A stretch of 64,000 nucleotides of DNA from Candidatus Cacconaster scatequi. Lineage in GTDB: Bacteria; Bacteroidota; Bacteroidia; Bacteroidales; UBA932. Shown here one piece after another: positions 50,151 through 59,448 of the stretch. The translations under genes were made by a program, and so were the position numbers. The DNA lies in NCBI GenBank assembly GCA_018065305.1, contig JAGHTO010000058.1, positions 1 to 64,000 of the forward strand. Reading direction: 5' to 3'. Under the pieces are notes generated by a model that worked only from the letters and a program-made list of their open reading frames with translations, ran no database searches and had not been told where the DNA came from. The stretch's first letter is position 1; the number at the start of each line of letters is the position of its first letter.

Positions 50151-51566
50151 ATGTTTGAGGAAGCTTTGAAAGGAAAGGTGTTCGACACCGTTGCCCGCTG
50201 TGCAAGGGACAAGGGGGTAAAGGCTTTCGTCATCGGAGGATATGTGCGTGACTATTTCCTTCAGAGACCATGCACCGACATCGACGTCGTGGTGGAAGGA
50301 AGCGGCATCGAACTCGCCTCCTCCGTTGCAGAAGCTCTTCACACCAATGTTTCCGTTTTCAAGAATTTCGGAACCGCGATGCTCAAATACAGGGGGATGG
50401 AGGTAGAATTCGTGGGTGCAAGGCGGGAATCCTACCGTGCCTCATCGAGAAAGCCCATCGTCGAGGACGGCAGCCTTGAAGAGGACCAGATGCGGAGGGA
50501 TTTTACTATCAACGCCCTTGCATTCAGTCTGAACGAAGATGATTTCGGCGCGCTTGTCGATCCATTCGGAGGAATCCGCGACCTTGCCGACGGGATTATC
50601 AGAACCCCTCTCGACCCTGACACCACATACAGCGACGACCCTCTGAGAATGCTCCGCGCAATCCGTTTCGCAACGCAGTTGGGATTCACCATCGTGGACG
50701 AATCGGTCTCTTCAATCAGAAGAAACAGAGGCAGGATGAAAATCCTCTCAGCCGAACGCATAGCCACGGAACTGAACAAGATTCTTTTGAGCGACACCCC
50801 GTCCAGAGGCTTTTATCTGCTTGACGAATGTGACCTGCTCAGCTACGTTCTCCCCGAAATATCCGCTCTCAAGGGGGTGGAGACATTGGAGGGTCGCGGG
50901 CACAAGGATAATTTCAAGCATTCTCTCCAGGTGCTTGACAACGTGGCGCAAAACAGCGGTTCCCTCTGGCTGAGATGGGCTGCCCTCCTCCACGACATCG
51001 GCAAGGCACAGACAAAAAAATATGAGCCGGGGATCGGCTGGACATTCTACGGGCACGAGTACGTCGGTTCAAAGATGGTCAAGCCCCTGTTCCGGAGACT
51101 TGCGATGTCGCAGAACGAGGATATGAAGTATGTGCAGAAACTTGTAGCGCTCCATCTGCGGCCCATTGCGCTGGTAACGGATCAGGTCACGGATTCGGCG
51201 GTACGCAGACTTCTCTTCGATGCGGGCGATGACGTGGACGACCTGATGATTCTGTGCAAGGCCGACATCACCTCCGCGAACGAGCATAAAGTGGAACGGT
51301 TCAAGAAGCAGTACGAGCACGTCCGTGAAAAGTTGGTGGAGGTGGAGCAGAAAGACAATGTCCGCAATTTCAAGAACCCGATTACGGGGGATTTGATTAT
51401 GGAGAAATACGGCATTCCGCCCTGCCATACGATTGCCGTAATAAAGGACGCCGTCAAGGAGGCAATCCTCAACGGGGTGATTCCCAATGACTATGATGCC
51501 GCCTACTCGCTGATGGAGCAGAAAGTGGAAGAATTGAAGGCCGCCGGACAATTCGGTGTGATATGA
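50151..51566 (+). CDS. cca: CCA tRNA nucleotidyltransferase with HD domain
   Basis: 471 aa. Class II nucleotidyltransferase head: FVIGGYVRDYFL and TDIDVVV, the RRDFTINALAF motif, RNA-binding neck, and an HD phosphohydrolase domain with HDIGKAQT. It adds or repairs the tRNA 3' CCA end, needed here because tRNA-Asp lacks an encoded CCA. Its end overlaps the next gene's start (ATGA). Confidence 0.95.
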   Translation: MFEEALKGKVFDTVARCARDKGVKAFVIGGYVRDYFLQRPCTDIDVVVEGSGIELASSVAEALHTNVSVFKNFGTAMLKYRGMEVEFVGARRESYRASSRKPIVEDGSLEEDQMRRDFTINALAFSLNEDDFGALVDPFGGIRDLADGIIRTPLDPDTTYSDDPLRMLRAIRFATQLGFTIVDESVSSIRRNRGRMKILSAERIATELNKILLSDTPSRGFYLLDECDLLSYVLPEISALKGVETLEGRGHKDNFKHSLQVLDNVAQNSGSLWLRWAALLHDIGKAQTKKYEPGIGWTFYGHEYVGSKMVKPLFRRLAMSQNEDMKYVQKLVALHLRPIALVTDQVTDSAVRRLLFDAGDDVDDLMILCKADITSANEHKVERFKKQYEHVREKLVEVEQKDNVRNFKNPITGDLIMEKYGIPPCHTIAVIKDAVKEAILNGVIPNDYDAAYSLMEQKVEELKAAGQFGVI

Positions 51567-51946
51567 TGGAAAAAATCTTCGATCCGCTCCGGCGCAAAGA
51601 GGTCCCTCTAACCCCTGAGGAAAAAGTCAGGCAGAGTTTCATAGCATATCTCCACAATGAAGGTGGAATCCCTTTCGTCAGAATGAGCAGCGAATGGCCG
51701 TTCAAGTACAACGGAAGGCTTTACCGTGCCGACATCATCGTATTTGACAGGTCCCTGAACCCTGAAATCCTGGTCGAATGCAAGGCTCCGTCCGTTACGC
51801 TGGACAGCTCGACAATCGAGCAGGCGGTCCGGTATGCGAGGGTGCTCCGGCCCCGCACCGTCGTCGTCACAAACGGGGAGACCGCATACGCTTTCAATCT
51901 TGACCCCTCCGGCACGAATTATCTCCCCACAGACCGGCTGTTTTGA
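51563..51946 (+). CDS. Lone type I restriction HsdR N-terminal nuclease domain
   Basis: 127 aa. HSDR_N_2-type PD-(D/E)XK fold: RADIIVFD provides the Asp and ILVECKAP the Glu and Lys. No helicase, specificity or methylase gene is nearby, so it is not part of a restriction system. Its ATG overlaps the cca stop. Such stand-alone HsdR_N proteins are widespread in Bacteroidota and unstudied. A tRNA- or DNA-processing role with CCA enzyme is speculation. Confidence 0.82.
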   Translation: MMEKIFDPLRRKEVPLTPEEKVRQSFIAYLHNEGGIPFVRMSSEWPFKYNGRLYRADIIVFDRSLNPEILVECKAPSVTLDSSTIEQAVRYARVLRPRTVVVTNGETAYAFNLDPSGTNYLPTDRLF

Positions 51947-51955
51947 TAAATTTGT

Positions 51956-51963
51956 TACCTTTG
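51956..51963 (+). promoter_or_regulatory. -7 box of the DUF486 gene
   Basis: TACCTTTG, exact consensus, 22 bases before the ATG at 51986; a second match TAAATTTG lies at 51947-51954. Confidence 0.45.
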
Positions 51964-51985
51964 CAGATTGACACAAAAATTGATT

Positions 51986-52357
51986 ATGCAAGGTTTCCTG
52001 ACTGTACTTTTGCTCATACTGTCGAACATTTTCATGACATTCGCCTGGTATGGACAGTTGAAGCTCTCCCAGATGGGGAAAATAACTTCCGACACGCCGC
52101 TTATCTTAGTGATATTGATGTCCTGGGCGATTGCCTTTATGGAATATTCTCTTATGGTTCCCGCCAACAGAATCGGCTCCAATATAAATGGAGGCCCGTT
52201 CAATCTCCTGCAGCTCAAGGTTATACAGGAAGTCATCTCCCTGAGCGTATTTACTGTAATCGTTGCTTTGGTCTTCAAGAGCGAAACCATCGCCTGGAAT
52301 CATATCGTTGCTTTCATTCTTCTGGTGGCTGCGGTATTCTTTGTATTTCTGAAATAA
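51986..52357 (+). CDS. DMT-superfamily membrane protein (DUF486)
   Basis: 123 aa from the ATG at 51986. Four membrane helices; the pattern MQGFLTVLLLILSNIFMTFAWYG and NRIGSNINGGPFNLLQLK is typical of DUF486. It is 8 bases before alr, probably cotranscribed. Function unknown; related to small multidrug-like transporters. Confidence 0.85.
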   Translation: MQGFLTVLLLILSNIFMTFAWYGQLKLSQMGKITSDTPLILVILMSWAIAFMEYSLMVPANRIGSNINGGPFNLLQLKVIQEVISLSVFTVIVALVFKSETIAWNHIVAFILLVAAVFFVFLK

Positions 52358-52365
52358 GAGAGATT

Positions 52366-53445
52366 ATGTTGAGAAGATCCTGGGTTGAGATAAAAACTGA
52401 CACGATAGTCGAAAACTACCGCATTTTCAAGTCTCATCTGCCGGAATGGCAGCAGATAATGGCTGTGGTAAAGGCTGATGCCTACGGTCACGGAGAAATG
52501 CGTGTGGCCCGGGCTTTGAAGGAGGCCGGGTGCACAAATTTCGCCGTATCAAACATCGAGGAGGCGGCAAGTCTCAGAGAGGCGGGAATAGAAGGCCAGA
52601 TCCTGATTCTGGGCTACACCCCAGTCTCGATGAAGGAGGAACTCAAACGTCTCGACATAACTCAAGCTCTTCTGAATGAAGAATATGCGGAGCTGATGTC
52701 AGGCTGCGGAATCAAGGCTCAGTTTGCCATCGATACCGGAATGAACCGAATCGGTCTCGATGCTGACGTTCCCTCTGAATGTGAACGTATCATACGGAAA
52801 TATCAGTCCGGCTTCGGATTGACCGGACTCTTCACCCATCTCTGCGTTGCCGACACGGACTCGGAGCGAGAGTTCACCGAAGGGCAGATTGCAAAGTTCA
52901 GGGCCGTTGCAGAATCGGTGTCCGACCTCAACCTGCCATACGTACACTGTATGAACTCGGCAGGAGGGTTGAGATATCAGCCTTACGGGAATCTGGTCAG
53001 GCTCGGTATCATCCTGTACGGATTGAAACCCGATATCTCCAACACTCTCCTCCCCGGCATAAAACCCGCGCTGGAGTGGAAATCCGTCATATCCGAAATC
53101 AATCATCTCAAGGAGGGGGAAACGGTCGGCTACGGCAGGACCTTCAAGGCCGACAGGCCGATGAGAATTGCCGTCATCCCTACCGGCTATGCAGACGGGC
53201 TCGACCGGAAACTGTCCAACAGAGGATGCGTTTTCATCCACGGAAAGAAGGCTCCCATAATCGGCAGAATATGTATGGACCAGATGACCGTTGACGTCTC
53301 GGATATTCCTCAGGCCTCTTTCGAAGATGAGGTGACGCTGATTGGAGACGGGTACACGGCCGATGATATGGCGGCCGCAATAGGGACAATAGGATATGAA
53401 ATCGTATGCGGAATCTCAAAGAGGGTTCCCAAAATATATATCTGA
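52366..53445 (+). CDS. alr: Alanine racemase
   Basis: 359 aa from the ATG at 52366, preceded by AAGAGAG; the longer frame runs through DUF486 and is rejected. PLP lysine Lys36 in AVVKADAYGHG, catalytic Tyr256 in VGYGRTF, and C-terminal RICMDQMTVDV. It supplies D-alanine for peptidoglycan. Its stop overlaps the start of the MMPL gene (TGATG). Confidence 0.95.
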   Translation: MLRRSWVEIKTDTIVENYRIFKSHLPEWQQIMAVVKADAYGHGEMRVARALKEAGCTNFAVSNIEEAASLREAGIEGQILILGYTPVSMKEELKRLDITQALLNEEYAELMSGCGIKAQFAIDTGMNRIGLDADVPSECERIIRKYQSGFGLTGLFTHLCVADTDSEREFTEGQIAKFRAVAESVSDLNLPYVHCMNSAGGLRYQPYGNLVRLGIILYGLKPDISNTLLPGIKPALEWKSVISEINHLKEGETVGYGRTFKADRPMRIAVIPTGYADGLDRKLSNRGCVFIHGKKAPIIGRICMDQMTVDVSDIPQASFEDEVTLIGDGYTADDMAAAIGTIGYEIVCGISKRVPKIYI

Positions 53446-55823
53446 TGCACAAATTCTTCATCGCTTTATACCGCTATTTCTCGGGGCACAGGATTGTTTT
53501 CCACGCCACCGTCATCATTTCCACCCTTGTCTTCGCCTTTTTCGCATCCAAAATCCATTTCGAGGAAAACATCATAGCGCTTCTTCCCAAGACGGATGAA
53601 AGCAAGAAAAGCGCTGTCGCCTTCGCCGACATCAAAGTGAAGGACAAAGTCTTCGTTCAGATAGCAGGAACAGGCGACAAAGTCGCCCCCGAAGAGCTTG
53701 CCGCCGCGATGGACTCCTTTGTCGGAATGCTCGAAGAGGCCGGCGGAAGCGAGTTCATCGAGAATATTCTGTACAAGTTCGACTCCGACGACATAATGAA
53801 CCTGGTGGACTATGCGACAAGTGCCCTGCCCTGCCACATCCCGGCAGAATTGTACCCCGCGATAGACTCCCTGATGAATGAAAAGGCAATCGACAGTCTG
53901 ATAAAAGGGCCGTCACCTTTGAAGAAGATGGGTTCCTACGCCCTGGTTGAGGGGCATCTCCTGAGCACCGACAGCACTGTGGCTCTGGCATACATCGCTC
54001 CCTCCTTTCCCTCTCTCGACACAAAATCGGGTACGGCGATGGAAAATATTCTCGGAAAGGTCGCCACCCGTTTTCAGGAAGAAAATCCCTCGTTGAAGGT
54101 CCTGTACCATGGTTCCCCAATAGAAGGGACCTACAATGCGAAGCAAATCAAGAAAGACCTCGCCACGACTGTGGGCATATCGATAGTAATCATCTGCATC
54201 CTCATATGCTACTGTTTCAAGGGCAGGAAGACGCTGTTCCTGCTTCTGGCGCCGGTAGTTTACGGAGCCCTGTTCTCCTTGGCCTGCATATACTGGATAA
54301 AGGGCAGCATGTCGTTCATTGCCATAGGTATAGGAGCTCTTGTCCTTGGAGTCGCCCTGAGCTATTGTCTCCACGTCTTCACTCATTACAAATTCGTGAG
54401 CGACCCTGAGACGGTGATACGTGAACAGACGAGACCCGTCATTCTGGGAAGCCTCACGACAATAGGTTCGTTCGCCGGACTGCTCTTCACCTCCAGCGAA
54501 CTGCTCAGTGATTTCGGACTGTTCGCCTCTTTCACTCTGGTCGGGACGACATTCTTCGCACTCGCATTCCTGCCGCAATTCTTCAGCAGCAAGGAAGAAG
54601 GCCGCAACGAACGGGCTTTCGAGGTCATCAACAGAATAAACTCCTACCCCATAGACAGGAACAAGTTTGCCGTCACAGCTCTCGTTGCCGTAATCGCAAT
54701 CACCGCTGTCACATCCCACTATGTAAAATTCGACAGTGACCTGAGCAACATAGGGCATCGTGAGCCGAAAGTGGTCGAATCCGAAACTCTGTATGCAGAA
54801 AAGGTCAACCGGTTCCACCATCCCCAATATTTTGCCGCCTGCTCTTCCGACCTTGACAGCGCGCTGATGATGAACAAGGCCGTGTACCGGGTACTGGATT
54901 CTCTCAGGACCGCGGGTACCATTTTCGATTTCAACAGCCCCAATGCTTTCCTTATTCCCACGGAAGACCAGGAGGCCAACATCGATGCATGGAAGAGGTT
55001 CTGGACTCCGGAAAGAGTGGAACGGGGATATAACCTTCTTGCCGGATATGCCGAAAGGAACGAATGGGAGGAAAAGACCGGTTATGACATACCTGCCACT
55101 TTCCGCCTGATGACGGAGGTCGACTATGAGCCCACATCGTTGATTGAAAGCGGAGCGATTCCTGATGCATTCCTCTCCAATTATGTCGAGAAGGTGGATG
55201 ACAAATGGCTGGTGATGTCAAGCGTGATGCTCGATAGCAGAAGAGACCTGGAGGTTGACAGAATAGTGGCTGACGCCGCCAATATGGTCGTCCTTGACCC
55301 CTTCTTCTACACCGGAGACATGGTGAAAATCGTACACGACGACTTCAACGTGGTTCTGCTGATATCTTCGCTGTTCGTCCTTGCGGTGCTGCTGCTCTCT
55401 TTCCGCAGCATAGTCATTTCACTGATAGCATTCCTGCCGATGTTCGCGAGCTGGTATGTGGTTCAGGGCACGATGGCCATATTCGGAATCGAGTTCAATC
55501 TGGTGAACATAATGATTTCCAGTTTTATCTTTGGCATAGGAGTTGACTACAGCATTTTCGTGATGGACGGATTGATAAACAGGGAAAAGATTGAGGATTC
55601 ACACCTCATACTGTGCCACAAGGCAGCCATATTGTTTTCCGGCGCGACTCTGCTGATTGTCATCGCCTCGCTTCTGTTTGCAAGGCATCCGGCCATCTAT
55701 TCCATCGGAATCAGCACAATCATCGGAATGTCTTCGACAATTCTCATCACCTACACGCTGCAGCCGCTGCTTTTCCGTGCAGCGATGAAGAGCAGTTTCA
55801 TAAGAAAAAACACACTTAAATAA
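53445..55823 (+). CDS. MMPL-family RND exporter
   Basis: 792 aa from the ATG at 53445. Twelve-helix RND layout with two six-helix bundles and two periplasmic loops; SSD-like GIGALVLGVALSYCLHVFTHYK and C-terminal FGIGVDYSIFVMDGL. This is the hydrophobic-lipid branch (HpnN/MMPL type). The C-terminal bundle keeps a GxxxDY proton-relay motif; the first bundle lacks it. With the LolA-like gene after it, it probably moves a lipid or lipoprotein-like molecule to the outer membrane. Confidence 0.9.
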   Translation: MHKFFIALYRYFSGHRIVFHATVIISTLVFAFFASKIHFEENIIALLPKTDESKKSAVAFADIKVKDKVFVQIAGTGDKVAPEELAAAMDSFVGMLEEAGGSEFIENILYKFDSDDIMNLVDYATSALPCHIPAELYPAIDSLMNEKAIDSLIKGPSPLKKMGSYALVEGHLLSTDSTVALAYIAPSFPSLDTKSGTAMENILGKVATRFQEENPSLKVLYHGSPIEGTYNAKQIKKDLATTVGISIVIICILICYCFKGRKTLFLLLAPVVYGALFSLACIYWIKGSMSFIAIGIGALVLGVALSYCLHVFTHYKFVSDPETVIREQTRPVILGSLTTIGSFAGLLFTSSELLSDFGLFASFTLVGTTFFALAFLPQFFSSKEEGRNERAFEVINRINSYPIDRNKFAVTALVAVIAITAVTSHYVKFDSDLSNIGHREPKVVESETLYAEKVNRFHHPQYFAACSSDLDSALMMNKAVYRVLDSLRTAGTIFDFNSPNAFLIPTEDQEANIDAWKRFWTPERVERGYNLLAGYAERNEWEEKTGYDIPATFRLMTEVDYEPTSLIESGAIPDAFLSNYVEKVDDKWLVMSSVMLDSRRDLEVDRIVADAANMVVLDPFFYTGDMVKIVHDDFNVVLLISSLFVLAVLLLSFRSIVISLIAFLPMFASWYVVQGTMAIFGIEFNLVNIMISSFIFGIGVDYSIFVMDGLINREKIEDSHLILCHKAAILFSGATLLIVIASLLFARHPAIYSIGISTIIGMSSTILITYTLQPLLFRAAMKSSFIRKNTLK

Positions 55824-56383
55824 TGAAAAGGATTCTTTCAACCGTAATCGTCGCAACTTTCTCACTGGCGCTTCTCGCGCAGGACAACACTGCCATTCTC
55901 AACAAGATAAAGGAGAAAGCCCCGGCATCCATATCTGCAAGTTTCACGGAAACCCGGTCTTCCGTCTCCGCCCCGAAAGAGGGCAAGACCTTCACCGGCA
56001 AACTCGAATTCAAGGCTCCCGAGTTCCTTTCGATGGAATACGACAACGGGGAACTTTTCAAGATTGACGGAAGCAGGATGAACATTCACCGCGGTGAGAA
56101 GGAACTCACTTTCGACCTTACCAAGAACAAGCCGATGAGGAACCTCAGCCATCTTCTCATCTATGCATTCCGCGGGATGGTGCAGGAACTCGTGGACGAG
56201 CAGGACACCAATCTTCTGATTTCATCCGACAATGGTGAATATGTCATTTCACTGGTAGCAAAGGTTCAGGCTGTCAAAGGCTACAGTTCAGCCGTATTCA
56301 GATATGACAGCGCGACCGGACGCATCAAGTCGATGAATCTCGTTGAATTCAACGGGAAATCAACCAGTTACGAGTTGAAATAA
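55823..56383 (+). CDS. LolA-like outer membrane lipoprotein carrier
   Basis: 186 aa. Signal peptide (1-19), then the LolA beta-sheet fold: ASISASFTETRSSV, GKLEFKAPEFLSMEYDNGELFKIDG and KVQAVKGYSS. It overlaps the MMPL stop by one base (TAATG), so the two are coupled. LolA-like proteins that pair with MMPL exporters are thought to carry lipids across the periplasm. It may not be the housekeeping LolA. Confidence 0.85.
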   Translation: MKRILSTVIVATFSLALLAQDNTAILNKIKEKAPASISASFTETRSSVSAPKEGKTFTGKLEFKAPEFLSMEYDNGELFKIDGSRMNIHRGEKELTFDLTKNKPMRNLSHLLIYAFRGMVQELVDEQDTNLLISSDNGEYVISLVAKVQAVKGYSSAVFRYDSATGRIKSMNLVEFNGKSTSYELK

Positions 56384-56392
56384 ATTCCTGGC

Positions 56393-57736
56393 CTAGAACA
56401 GGTAGCCGAGGTTGACGTAGAAGGCTCCGGTCCCGTCCTGATTGTAGATGGGACTGTTCTTCAGGAAGTGCGAAAGCGGTGTACCGTAATCGGCGGCAAT
56501 TATGAAGTTCTCGTTCATTATGAATCTGAATCCGGCACCGAGAGTTACGTGGGGCAGATCTTTCTCCCTGCCGAGTACAGGCGTTCCGACCCAACTCTTC
56601 AAATTGGTCAGATCCTTGCCCTTCGTAACCATTGTACCGTCACTGAAGAGATTCAGTCCGAGCGCAATGTTCTGCTTGCCGACGAGGAACTTGACGAATC
56701 TCCATCTGAGTTCAAGATTGTAAGTGGCGGCATCAAGGCCCCAGACACGTGAACGCATCACACCACGGACCGTGTTGAATCCGCCAAGGCCTTCCAAATC
56801 CTGCTTCTCGCCCATCACTGTCATATAAGGCAGCGCATAGAAAGGCGCATCTCCGAAAGTGCCCTCATAGTTGAGACGGTAGGCAAACGTCAGTTTGTCC
56901 TGCTTCACCAGCGGGAGATAATGCCTCCAGGTCAACGAATATCTGTAATAGGGATTCTTGGAGATTCCGGGAAGGGCGGCGGTGAAATGGCCCTCAGCCC
57001 AGATGCCTCTTGAAGGTGCCCCCTCCTTGTCTCTTGTATCATATACCAGACCCGCACGCAGACCGGATGAAAAGCCTCCTTCCGCCTCCTTTTCGGTAAT
57101 AACGCCTGCCCGCTTGTATATATCGAACAGAGTGGGCATACCGTCCGGGTAAACCTCCTCCGGCTTTTTGTTCTTGTTTATACTTTCATAGTCAATCGAC
57201 CCTACTTTGTGATAATAGGCGAAGAGGCCGGCTTCCCACTGCAGATGGTCAGTTATCCTGCCAAGGAAATCGGACTTGAACATAAATTCATTGCGGGCAA
57301 GACGGTAGAAGGGGGAATAGAGAAAATCTTTTCCGTCCTTTCCATCCTGTATCCTCGCATGATTATAATAACTCTCATAACCGTTGAACCCGTAGAAATC
57401 GTACGCCTTGTCTATCGTGGCCCTGAATGACGAGCTCCACCTCACGTTCGGGATGAGGGTCTTGTTGTCATATCTCAACTGGTAGAGCTGGGAACCCTTG
57501 GTGAAGAAGGAACCCTCCACGTAAAGTTTTGAATTGTAATTCGGATAGTTGCTTCCGTCCCCGAAATTGAACAGCTGGATCACAGCACCCAACTGGAGCC
57601 CCTTGTCGGCATCATACGCGACAACGGGAAGAGGGCCGAAATTATACCCCTTTTTGACGACCTGTCCGGTTTCCTGAGCCTTCAAGCCCACTGACATCAT
57701 CAGAAACGCGGTTGATAGAAGAAGCAACTTTTTCAT
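56393..57736 (-). CDS. BamA/Omp85-type outer membrane protein without POTRA domains
   Basis: 447 aa. Signal peptide (1-20, LKAQE), then a barrel with Omp85 C-terminal motifs: LRAGLVYDTRDKEGAPSRGIWAEGHF, a GGFNTVRGV strand 6 loop motif (VRG in place of the usual VRGF/Y), and terminal strand NLGYLF. POTRA repeats are absent. This is the DUF5982-like surface-antigen group of Bacteroidales. It is convergent with the LolA-like gene. Confidence 0.85.
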   Translation of the reverse strand: MKKLLLLSTAFLMMSVGLKAQETGQVVKKGYNFGPLPVVAYDADKGLQLGAVIQLFNFGDGSNYPNYNSKLYVEGSFFTKGSQLYQLRYDNKTLIPNVRWSSSFRATIDKAYDFYGFNGYESYYNHARIQDGKDGKDFLYSPFYRLARNEFMFKSDFLGRITDHLQWEAGLFAYYHKVGSIDYESINKNKKPEEVYPDGMPTLFDIYKRAGVITEKEAEGGFSSGLRAGLVYDTRDKEGAPSRGIWAEGHFTAALPGISKNPYYRYSLTWRHYLPLVKQDKLTFAYRLNYEGTFGDAPFYALPYMTVMGEKQDLEGLGGFNTVRGVMRSRVWGLDAATYNLELRWRFVKFLVGKQNIALGLNLFSDGTMVTKGKDLTNLKSWVGTPVLGREKDLPHVTLGAGFRFIMNENFIIAADYGTPLSHFLKNSPIYNQDGTGAFYVNLGYLF

Positions 57737-57811
57737 AGTCGGAATAGATTTTAAACGGACTAATTTAGTAAAAAATCGTAACTTGTAACAAATTTTTGAT
57801 TTGATAGGGAG

Positions 57812-59044
57812 ATGGATGTTCTGTTTTCATTCATAGGAGGAGTCGCATTGTCGGCTCTTGTGGCATTCCTGATAGCCAGGAGCATTGTCAAGGCCCGGCT
57901 CGAAGAGACAAAACGGGATATGCGGGAACGCAATGATGAGGCCATGTCAATGCTGCAGTCCAATTTCAATGAGACAATCGCAAAGGTAACCGCACAGGTG
58001 AAGGCGGAAACGGGAGAAATACTTAAAGCCCGGCAGGAAGAATTCTCGCAGTCAAGCAGCAGGAGTCTGGGACAGATAGTGGACCCCCTCAAACAGAACA
58101 TTCAGGAACTCCGCAAGGCGATGGAGGCGGAGAGCAAGGAACAGGCCGAGCGCAACGGCGAGATGCGTGAAAGAATTCGCAACCTTATGCTGCACAGCGA
58201 GGCCGCACGCAAGAGCGCGGACGAGCTGGCGGCCGCATTCAAGCACGGCAGCAAGGTTCAGGGAGACTGGGGCGAGACCATCCTCGAAGAACTCCTCACG
58301 TCACAGGGGCTTACAAAAGGCATCCATTTCGATGTCCAGGCGGTGATACGGGACAGTGAAGGAAAGGCTCTTCATTCCGAAACGGGAGGCACCGTCCGAC
58401 CGGACGTGATTCTTCATCTCGACGAGCACCGCGACGTCATAATAGACTCGAAAGTCTCCCTCACAGCCTATGTGGACTATGTGAACGCAACTGACCAGGC
58501 TCAAAGGGAAAACTTCCTCAAGGCCCACGTCGACAGCCTGAAGCGTCACGTCAAGGAGCTTTCCGCAAAGAATTATTCAAGCTACATACAAGCCCCGAAA
58601 GTCTCCGTAGGGTATGTCATAATGTTTGTCCCCAATGCGGGTGCGCTGTGGTCCGCCCTGAACGCCGAGCCGTCGCTCTGGAGACGCGCCGCCGAGATGA
58701 ACGTATACATTGCCGACGAACAGAGCCTCTACGGTGCGCTGAAGATGGTCAGCCTCACCTGGACTCAGGTTGCCCAGGCACAGAATCACGAGAAGGTGTA
58801 CGAACTGGCGAACGAGATGGTGGACCGTGTAGGAATGTTTATGGAGAGATATGAGGCGATGGGCAAGGCTCTTGACAAGGCCCGTGAGGAATATGACAAT
58901 GGTATGAAGAAACTATCCCCCCAGGGGCAGAGCATTCTCAACACGTCAGGAAAGCTCATAAAACTGGGTGCCAAAAACAGTGACAAACACCCACTGAAAG
59001 CTCTTTCCGGCTCACGGGAATCCGATGAAATCAATCAGAACTGA
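57812..59044 (+). CDS. rmuC: DNA recombination protein RmuC
   Basis: 410 aa. An N-terminal membrane helix (about 3-22), coiled coil (about 25-130), and the RmuC nuclease-like domain (about 155-360) with GDWGETILEELL and DVIIDSKVSLTAY, the PD-(D/E)XK core. It limits recombination at inverted repeats in E. coli. It overlaps the convergent tsaE by 10 bases. Confidence 0.93.
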   Translation: MDVLFSFIGGVALSALVAFLIARSIVKARLEETKRDMRERNDEAMSMLQSNFNETIAKVTAQVKAETGEILKARQEEFSQSSSRSLGQIVDPLKQNIQELRKAMEAESKEQAERNGEMRERIRNLMLHSEAARKSADELAAAFKHGSKVQGDWGETILEELLTSQGLTKGIHFDVQAVIRDSEGKALHSETGGTVRPDVILHLDEHRDVIIDSKVSLTAYVDYVNATDQAQRENFLKAHVDSLKRHVKELSAKNYSSYIQAPKVSVGYVIMFVPNAGALWSALNAEPSLWRRAAEMNVYIADEQSLYGALKMVSLTWTQVAQAQNHEKVYELANEMVDRVGMFMERYEAMGKALDKAREEYDNGMKKLSPQGQSILNTSGKLIKLGAKNSDKHPLKALSGSRESDEINQN

Positions 59045-59448
59045 AGTTTGCGGGTCGATTCGTCCAGGATTGTTATCCGCACTTTCAGGGTATCTTCCGG
59101 CAGCAGCTCCTCTATCATTTCAGGCCACTCGATGAAACAGAAGCAACCCGAGTCAAAATATTCGTACAGGCCGATGTCAAGCGCTTCCGAGATATTGTTG
59201 ATTCGGTAGAAATCAAAATGATACACACTTTCGCCCCCGGCATCGACATATTCGTTGGCGATAGTGAAGGTGGGACTGGTGACTATGTCCTGCACTCCCA
59301 GTTCGTTGCACAATGCGGTTATGAAGGTGGTCTTCCCCGCCCCCATTCCGCCATAGAAGGCAATAATTCTTGAATCTCCTACCGCATCCAGGAAGAGGCC
59401 GGCGCACCTGCCCAGCTCATCAGTGGAATTTATGATTATCTCTGACAT
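59035..59448 (-). CDS. tsaE: tRNA threonylcarbamoyladenosine biosynthesis ATPase TsaE
   Basis: 137 aa. P-loop GGMGAGKTTF, SPTFTIANEY, and FDFYRINN. It assists TsaB/TsaD in t6A37 formation. It overlaps the end of comM by 13 bases, and so is probably cotranscribed with it. Confidence 0.94.
   Translation of the reverse strand: MSEIIINSTDELGRCAGLFLDAVGDSRIIAFYGGMGAGKTTFITALCNELGVQDIVTSPTFTIANEYVDAGGESVYHFDFYRINNISEALDIGLYEYFDSGCFCFIEWPEMIEELLPEDTLKVRITILDESTRKLQF

Noticed and set aside
49307..50158. Plus-strand frame (283 aa) opposite holA
   Set aside because: Antisense shadow; holA is clearly coding.
51943..52365. N-terminal extension of alanine racemase
   Set aside because: The extension overlaps the DUF486 gene in another frame and has no Alr similarity; the start at 52366 has a ribosome-binding sequence.
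53913..54827. Minus-strand frame (304 aa) opposite the MMPL gene
   Set aside because: Acidic shadow without any domain.
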